A stretch of DNA of 64,000 nt, taken from NCBI GenBank assembly GCA_049487715.1, contig CP150560.1, positions 496,001 to 560,000 on the forward strand, written 5' to 3'. The position numbers and the translations under genes are program-made. The notes below the pieces were generated by a model. It was not told where the DNA came from. It searched no databases and was given only the letters and a program-made list of their open reading frames with translations. Every line of letters begins with the position of its first letter. Within the stretch, counting starts at the first letter, position 1. This DNA is from Pycnococcus provasolii (lineage: Eukaryota; Chlorophyta; Pseudoscourfieldiophyceae; Pseudoscourfieldiales). Below are positions 59,143 through 64,000 of the stretch, piece after piece.

Positions 59143-62100
59143 TCAGCGCGCCCTCGCCTGCTGCAGCGGCTCGCCCACTCCGCCCACAGCGGCACCCGCA
59201 CCGGCGCAAGATCGCGCCACGGACTCGAACAGGCGCTCAATCTCAGGCGCGCAACGCGTGAATGCCTGGTTCCAGAAGCCGTACACGGGATTCTTTATCA
59301 GCTCGATGAAGGTAACCAGGAGACCCCACGGGTGAGGCCTGTTGACAATCAGCCGCTCCAGCAGCACGCGCGTGATCTGCTCCGGTAGGCTCTCCACGCC
59401 GCCAGGCTCTAAGAAGAGGCTGAGCAGCGCGCAGCTGAAGTAGTGCGTGTGACTGTTCGGGTATCGCAGCTGGTTCGCCGCCGCGTTGAGCAGGTGGTAG
59501 CGACCCTCAGGATCGAGACCTGCCGCAATGCGTCGAAGTAGCTCAATCGCAGGGCTCTGCGCCACCTGCGGCCCGGTGCCGGCACGAACCCCCACCATGC
59601 CAACGTACAGCACAAGAGCGTTCATCGCCGGAACATCGTGCTGAGTCTGCATCGCCGCAGCCTCCCGGGGTGGTAGGAAGAAGGATCGGCACAGCTCCGT
59701 GGGCAAGCTCGCCGGCGTACGGCTGCGCAGATACGAATCCACCGAAGCCTTCAGACGACCGTCGCCGCGGCACACAATGTTCTCGACGTCGCAGAGCACC
59801 TTCGGTGCGTGCGCAATCTCCGGAAGCATGTCCACCTTCAGGTTCGGCGTGAACGGGTCAGGAAGACGCATGCTGCGAGGGAACGCGCTCAACACGAGAT
59901 TGCGCATCTGCACGCATCCAGTCGGGATGGCGTCGCAGAGAGCGGCATGGTGGCCGCACAGGAACTCGGGGAAGTCGTGCAGCAGCACCAGCAGCACGCG
60001 CAGGCAGCCTCGGTACAGCGTTCGCACGCTGTCGCGTAGTCGAAGAGGGCGACGCAGCAGGTGCGGGCTGAGGAAGCGCAGACCCGCGCACAGCAGCTGC
60101 TCGAGGAGAACCCACCCCTCCCGGTTCGGCGAGCCGAGAAGGCGAGGCAGCAGCGTGCGATTCGAGACGAGCTCGAGCCAGCAGTAGGCGAAGCCAGGCA
60201 CCTGCCGCGGGTTGAGCCGAAGCAGCGTCTGCGCGAAGAGTGCCTGCACCTCATGCCTGCTGAGGTCTAGCACCTGGTCAGGGCAGGCGAGCTCGCGAAG
60301 CCAGATGGCATACATGCGCATGTACGACTTGCCCGTGAACACCGCGGGTCGATCCTCCGCCTCACGCGCGCACGCTAGCCCGATGGCATTCCACACGCGA
60401 GAGAGGCAGGCGAGGCGACCTACGGTCGTGCCACCCCCTCCCTGCGAAGGATCGCCGACCGTCTTGACGAGAAGCACCGTGAGCTTCGCAAAGGCATCCA
60501 CGGCGGCGAAGGATGCCGCGGGCGGCGAGGCGCCGTTTGGTGCCGGGCCACTCGCGGCAACCGACTCCCCCCGCGTGTGGTGCAGCGAAGCGAGCTCAGC
60601 CATGATGCGTAGCAGACGGCTTGTGGCGGCATCGCATTTCAGCAACCCAGCACGCTGCAGCTGCACGACGTACTGCATCTGCGCGACATCACCCTGATCG
60701 CGTACGCGGCTCCACTCGTCGAGAAGCCCTGCAACCTGCTCGCGCACGGCTGGGGGATCGCGCGGGCGGCTTGGAGGCGGAGGCGGAGGAGGTGCCGTTG
60801 CAGCGTCCGGCGGAACGGAGGCTGCCCCAGCATCCTTCGATGGCGGAGCAGCTGCGCCAGCTCCTGCCGCAGCTGCAGCCGCGGCAGCCGCAGCCGCCTT
60901 GGCGCGGCTGTGCGCCTCAGCCACAAGCGCGACGAGCGGCTCAGGTGCACCCGGGCGTGATGCCAACTTCGACAGCACCTCGAGTGTCAGAGGGAGGTCC
61001 GCAGCCGATGCAACGGGCTCGACAATCACGCAGTGACGCAGAATGTGCGCAGCAAGCTCCATGGCTGATGCTTGCAGCCTGCCACCTGCCGACATCAGCC
61101 GGCTCAGATGCGCGTCGAGCTCAGGCAGCAGTAGAAGCCGCCCTCGAACGAGACCTTCGCTCGCGTCGCGGTGTAGTCGCCGCTCATCGTCGGATGAGCA
61201 CAGCCAGCGCGTCGCCTCGGCGGCTATGCGCCCGGGAGCGCACACGTCGCGGAGGCGATCGAGCAAGGCGAGGTGGCCCATGATGTGCAGCCGCGAGGCT
61301 GGTCGCTCGTACAGGCATCTCAGCACACGGCGCGCAGCAGCCGCCGCAGCCTCCTCAGGCCGTGGCGCGAGGCTGACCGCCTCGGCGGCGGCGGCAATTG
61401 CACGGCGAGCCTCGTGTCCTTCAGGCAGCTCGTGGAGCGCGAGAGCGGGCTCCTTTTCTGCAGCCGTTGCCAATCGCGCGAGTGCACTCTCGAGCTTCTC
61501 GAGCAATCCACCCTGGAGTTCCATGGCAAGCATCTGACCAGCCACGGCATCCGAGGATGCCGATGTGCCCTCCGCACCACCCGCCTGGACTGCGCCTGGT
61601 GGCGGCACAACTGGTGGCGGACCGGCACCGGCACCGGCAGCCGCGCTCCCCACCGCAGCGCCCGCAGAGCCGGTGGCAGCCGCGCCAGCACCCGACGGCG
61701 ATCCACCTGCCACTCCCGCAACCCCAGGTCGCGGCAGGACGGCAAAGCCTTCGTACACTCGCCGCACCGCAGCGGTAGATCCACCCGCCTTTGGTCGTAG
61801 CACTTCCGGCAGAGCGGCGGGAAAACGCCCACCCGCCCATGGCGAAACGTCTAGGAACGGTCCGGGTGCGCCACTCGCGCGGTGTCGCCGCCTCGCCTGG
61901 ATGGCACTCTGCAGGTTTTCCTCGACGTCTCGCGAAGCTCGTTCAGCAGCAGCGCGCTCAACCACCGCACAGCCAAGCTCCACGTTGTCTGCAGCCATCT
62001 CGTTGATAGCCGCAGTCAGCGCCTGCGGCTCCACAGGTGACCCCGGCGGCGGTTGGATGAGCATCTTGAGCTGATTCACGAGGCTCGCGCGCATCGGCTC

Positions 62101-64000
62101 CTTGCACGTGACAAGCGCCAGGCTTCCCGCGAGGCTCGATGACATGAGATGCGCAGCGCCACGCAGGGCAGCCTCGTCAGGCTCGGATGCCAGGTCGCGT
62201 GTGACGAGCTCGCGCGCGGTCACGCAGGCAATCGTCGCGGATCGCTCAACCACGGGGGCGAGAATCTCGCGAACACTGCGCTCCACCGCAGCGACGAGAG
62301 CACGCTGCAGCGGCAGCACCTCCGCGAGTGGTGCAAGCGACGGGTTCAGAACCACGAACGGGGCGAGGTTCGACAATACGCCGTCCGCGCCCAGAGCCAC
62401 CTCTGGGCCCAGCGGCGAAGCGCCGGGTGCACCGGACGTCGCCGGCACCGCTTCCACACCGGATCCCATGCCACCAATACCTCCTGCCGCTCCCTGCGCT
62501 CCCTTTTCGGCACCAGAGGCGTCCGTGGGAGCGGGTGCGCCTGCAGACGAGGACATGGGAGGGTTTTGCGGCAGCGCAGCGGAGGGACCTTGGCCCGTTG
62601 CCGCAGCCGCCGCGGCCACCGCGGCAGCCACGACGTTGGGCGGCGTTTGTCCCATGTTGAGCAGTCCAGGTGCACTGCTCAGCGGCGGCAGGCCTGCAGA
62701 AGTGGGTGGTGCGCCGCTCTGAGCCGCCGCAGCTGCCGCTGCTGCGGCTGCTGCTGCCGCCGCCGCCGCCGCCGCCGAGATGGATGGGCTCAGGCCCACC
62801 GGCCCAAAGGATGGAGCCTCCACCTGTGGCTTGGGAGCTGCAAAGTCCGGATTGTTCTGCATCGCACGTACGCGCCCTCTCACAAGCTTTGCAGGCTTCA
62901 CCTCGTCAATCGGCATTTGAAGCGCCTTGAAGATCATCTCAACCTCAAACTTCAGATTTAGCTTCAGGTCCTCGTCGAGATAAATCTCTCGCAGCAGACC
63001 GAGAATGGCCATCGTCCATGGGTTGGGTGGCTTGAAGACGCGACTGTGCAACGCGCCCTCGAGAACCTTCGTGACGAAGGGCATGACAGCAATCATTCTA
63101 CCACGCTCGTACGCGTCGATAAGAGAAGCCTTGATGTCGATGTATTTCATAAGCAGCGGCCGATTCTGCGCCAGAGTCAGCTGCCCGAGCCAAGACCCAA
63201 GATTCTTCAGGAGCGTGCGCTCGCCGGCGTTCGTCTTGATCTTGTCGCTGTTCACGAGCGCGTGCACCGAAACGAGCGTGTACTTCACCAGCTCCGTGTA
63301 AAGCATTTTCTCACCGAGCTTTTCTATCAGCGCGAGGTACAGGCTGTGGAAGTTCGGCTCGATCGAAACGCGCTTCGTGACGAGGTATCGAGCGAACCAT
63401 GGGAAGTAGGTGCCGTTCGCGTTCGCGCCGCCGCCTGACGTCGACGCCGACGATGCGCTCAGAAGGCGCTGGCGCACCTCCTCCACCTTGCCGTCGATAT
63501 TCGCCCCGCTCAGGTTATTCATGATGAAGCCAATCTTGTCCGCCGTGCCGTCGTCTGGGCATGCGATATTCGCATCTCCCGTGACGGCGACTAGCGTGTC
63601 CATGTTTAGGGTGGCGCCGAACGATGCACCGCCAAGTCCACCGCCGCTTAGATCGAAGGGAACTGTGCCAGAGCCCACGCGAGGTCCAAGTCCCGGCGAC
63701 GGCCCCGGAGATTCACTCGGCGACGGGCCTGGTGACACCCCTGCTGATCCCATGCTCTTGGACTTGGGCACGAAGTCGGGTGCATCCTGCGTGAGCATTC
63801 CGCTACCTCTGCTCGGCATGAAAGGAGCGGCACCCGCACCCAGCTGCAGGCCACTGGAGCTGTTCGGCATGCCCATTGCACCGGCGAGCATACCCATGTC
63901 TCCCCCGAGACCAGCGGCGTCAAATCCGCCCGACTCCTTAAGAGCGCGATCGACAACCTCGTAGAGGTCGTGCCGCGCCGTCTGAAGGTGCGGAATCTGC
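59143..64000 (-). CDS. CNOT1: CNOT1, scaffold of the CCR4-NOT complex (partial)
   Basis: About 1618 codons are visible from the window edge to the stop at 59143; the frame is open through 64000 (QIPHLQTARHDLYEVVDRAL precedes the internal Met at 63897), so the N-terminal third lies outside. In order: the MIF4G/CAF1-binding domain (FARYLVTKRVSIEPNFHSLY, NLGSWLGQLTLAQNRPLL, MPFVTKVLEGALHSRVFKPP, WTMAILGLLREIY); an Ala/Pro linker; the CNOT9-binding DUF3819 (VERSATIACVTARELV, LAGSLALVTCKEPMR); and the NOT1 C-terminal domain (LFAQTLLRLNPRQVPGFAYCW, RYPNSHTHYFSCALLSLF, LLVTFIELIKNPVYGFWNQ). CCR4-NOT is the main cytoplasmic deadenylase. Ala-rich insertions, including a run of about 17 Ala, lengthen the linkers. 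Confidence 0.95.
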   Translation of the reverse strand, partial: QIPHLQTARHDLYEVVDRALKESGGFDAAGLGGDMGMLAGAMGMPNSSSGLQLGAGAAPFMPSRGSGMLTQDAPDFVPKSKSMGSAGVSPGPSPSESPGPSPGLGPRVGSGTVPFDLSGGGLGGASFGATLNMDTLVAVTGDANIACPDDGTADKIGFIMNNLSGANIDGKVEEVRQRLLSASSASTSGGGANANGTYFPWFARYLVTKRVSIEPNFHSLYLALIEKLGEKMLYTELVKYTLVSVHALVNSDKIKTNAGERTLLKNLGSWLGQLTLAQNRPLLMKYIDIKASLIDAYERGRMIAVMPFVTKVLEGALHSRVFKPPNPWTMAILGLLREIYLDEDLKLNLKFEVEMIFKALQMPIDEVKPAKLVRGRVRAMQNNPDFAAPKPQVEAPSFGPVGLSPSISAAAAAAAAAAAAAAAAAAQSGAPPTSAGLPPLSSAPGLLNMGQTPPNVVAAAVAAAAAATGQGPSAALPQNPPMSSSAGAPAPTDASGAEKGAQGAAGGIGGMGSGVEAVPATSGAPGASPLGPEVALGADGVLSNLAPFVVLNPSLAPLAEVLPLQRALVAAVERSVREILAPVVERSATIACVTARELVTRDLASEPDEAALRGAAHLMSSSLAGSLALVTCKEPMRASLVNQLKMLIQPPPGSPVEPQALTAAINEMAADNVELGCAVVERAAAERASRDVEENLQSAIQARRRHRASGAPGPFLDVSPWAGGRFPAALPEVLRPKAGGSTAAVRRVYEGFAVLPRPGVAGVAGGSPSGAGAAATGSAGAAVGSAAAGAGAGPPPVVPPPGAVQAGGAEGTSASSDAVAGQMLAMELQGGLLEKLESALARLATAAEKEPALALHELPEGHEARRAIAAAAEAVSLAPRPEEAAAAAARRVLRCLYERPASRLHIMGHLALLDRLRDVCAPGRIAAEATRWLCSSDDERRLHRDASEGLVRGRLLLLPELDAHLSRLMSAGGRLQASAMELAAHILRHCVIVEPVASAADLPLTLEVLSKLASRPGAPEPLVALVAEAHSRAKAAAAAAAAAAAGAGAAAPPSKDAGAASVPPDAATAPPPPPPPSRPRDPPAVREQVAGLLDEWSRVRDQGDVAQMQYVVQLQRAGLLKCDAATSRLLRIMAELASLHHTRGESVAASGPAPNGASPPAASFAAVDAFAKLTVLLVKTVGDPSQGGGGTTVGRLACLSRVWNAIGLACAREAEDRPAVFTGKSYMRMYAIWLRELACPDQVLDLSRHEVQALFAQTLLRLNPRQVPGFAYCWLELVSNRTLLPRLLGSPNREGWVLLEQLLCAGLRFLSPHLLRRPLRLRDSVRTLYRGCLRVLLVLLHDFPEFLCGHHAALCDAIPTGCVQMRNLVLSAFPRSMRLPDPFTPNLKVDMLPEIAHAPKVLCDVENIVCRGDGRLKASVDSYLRSRTPASLPTELCRSFFLPPREAAAMQTQHDVPAMNALVLYVGMVGVRAGTGPQVAQSPAIELLRRIAAGLDPEGRYHLLNAAANQLRYPNSHTHYFSCALLSLFLEPGGVESLPEQITRVLLERLIVNRPHPWGLLVTFIELIKNPVYGFWNQAFTRCAPEIERLFESVARSCAGAGAAVGGVGEPLQQARAR

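Noticed and set aside
1-64000. CRISPR arrays, prophage or bacterial operons
   Set aside because: No regularly spaced direct repeats of that type, no ribosome-binding-site pattern, and the gene set is clearly eukaryotic nuclear.

Overview
The window is nuclear DNA of a GC-rich, gene-dense eukaryote, most likely a green alga of the prasinophyte type. The evidence is a plastid/plant gene set (GDP-mannose 3,5-epimerase, a UGP3-type plastid UDP-glucose pyrophosphorylase, a P1B copper ATPase of the plastid kind, a plastid-type ribose-5-phosphate isomerase fragment, a KDM3-type JmjC protein with a plant WRC zinc motif), TGTAA polyadenylation signals of the chlorophyte type just after several stop codons, few and short introns, and a permuted tRNA gene, an arrangement known from small green and red algae. 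The species cannot be named from sequence alone.

Layout. 0-4 kb: an unrecognised coiled-coil gene, a permuted tRNA-Cys on the minus strand, a broken rpiA 5' fragment and a two-RRM organelle-type RNP. 4-16.4 kb: RNA polymerase III subunit RPC3, a seven-repeat RCC1-like protein, the giant UTP10/HEATR1 and a rhomboid-like membrane protein. 16.4-24.3 kb: an F-box/LRR protein, GDP-mannose epimerase and a prenyltransferase alpha subunit. 24.6-36.6 kb: a four-RRM hnRNP-H-like protein, a repeat-rich gap with a perfect 73-bp inverted repeat, a DDT/CECR2-like chromatin protein, an SMP/C2 contact-site protein and a duplicated EF-hand protein. 36.6-48.6 kb: an LRRC46-like protein, the Cu-ATPase, a frame-broken DPH4-like J-protein, an EF-hand/ankyrin protein and the KDM3-like demethylase. 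49.4-64 kb: UGP3, a TMEM70-like protein, dUTPase, a doubtful small ORF, a TSNAXIP1-like coiled-coil protein and the C-terminal two thirds of CNOT1, which runs off the right edge.

Genes alternate strand almost one by one, so neighbours are convergent with short gaps (15-100 bp in several cases) or divergent from shared promoters. The divergent promoters repeatedly carry TTAGGG-type telomere-like arrays and a recurrent 10-mer, AAACCCCGAA. The genes are mostly housekeeping: ribosome and tRNA production (HEATR1, RPC3, tRNA-Cys), mRNA turnover (CNOT1), RNA binding, chromatin, nucleotide and sugar-nucleotide metabolism. There is no operon and no cluster with one shared pathway.

The most remarkable object is the tRNA-Cys(GCA) at 1609-1829 (minus). 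Its 3' half lies upstream of its 5' half, and the 5' half is itself interrupted between positions 8 and 9 by a 78-nt insert with perfect GT-AG intron borders. All stems of the cloverleaf pair once both features are resolved.
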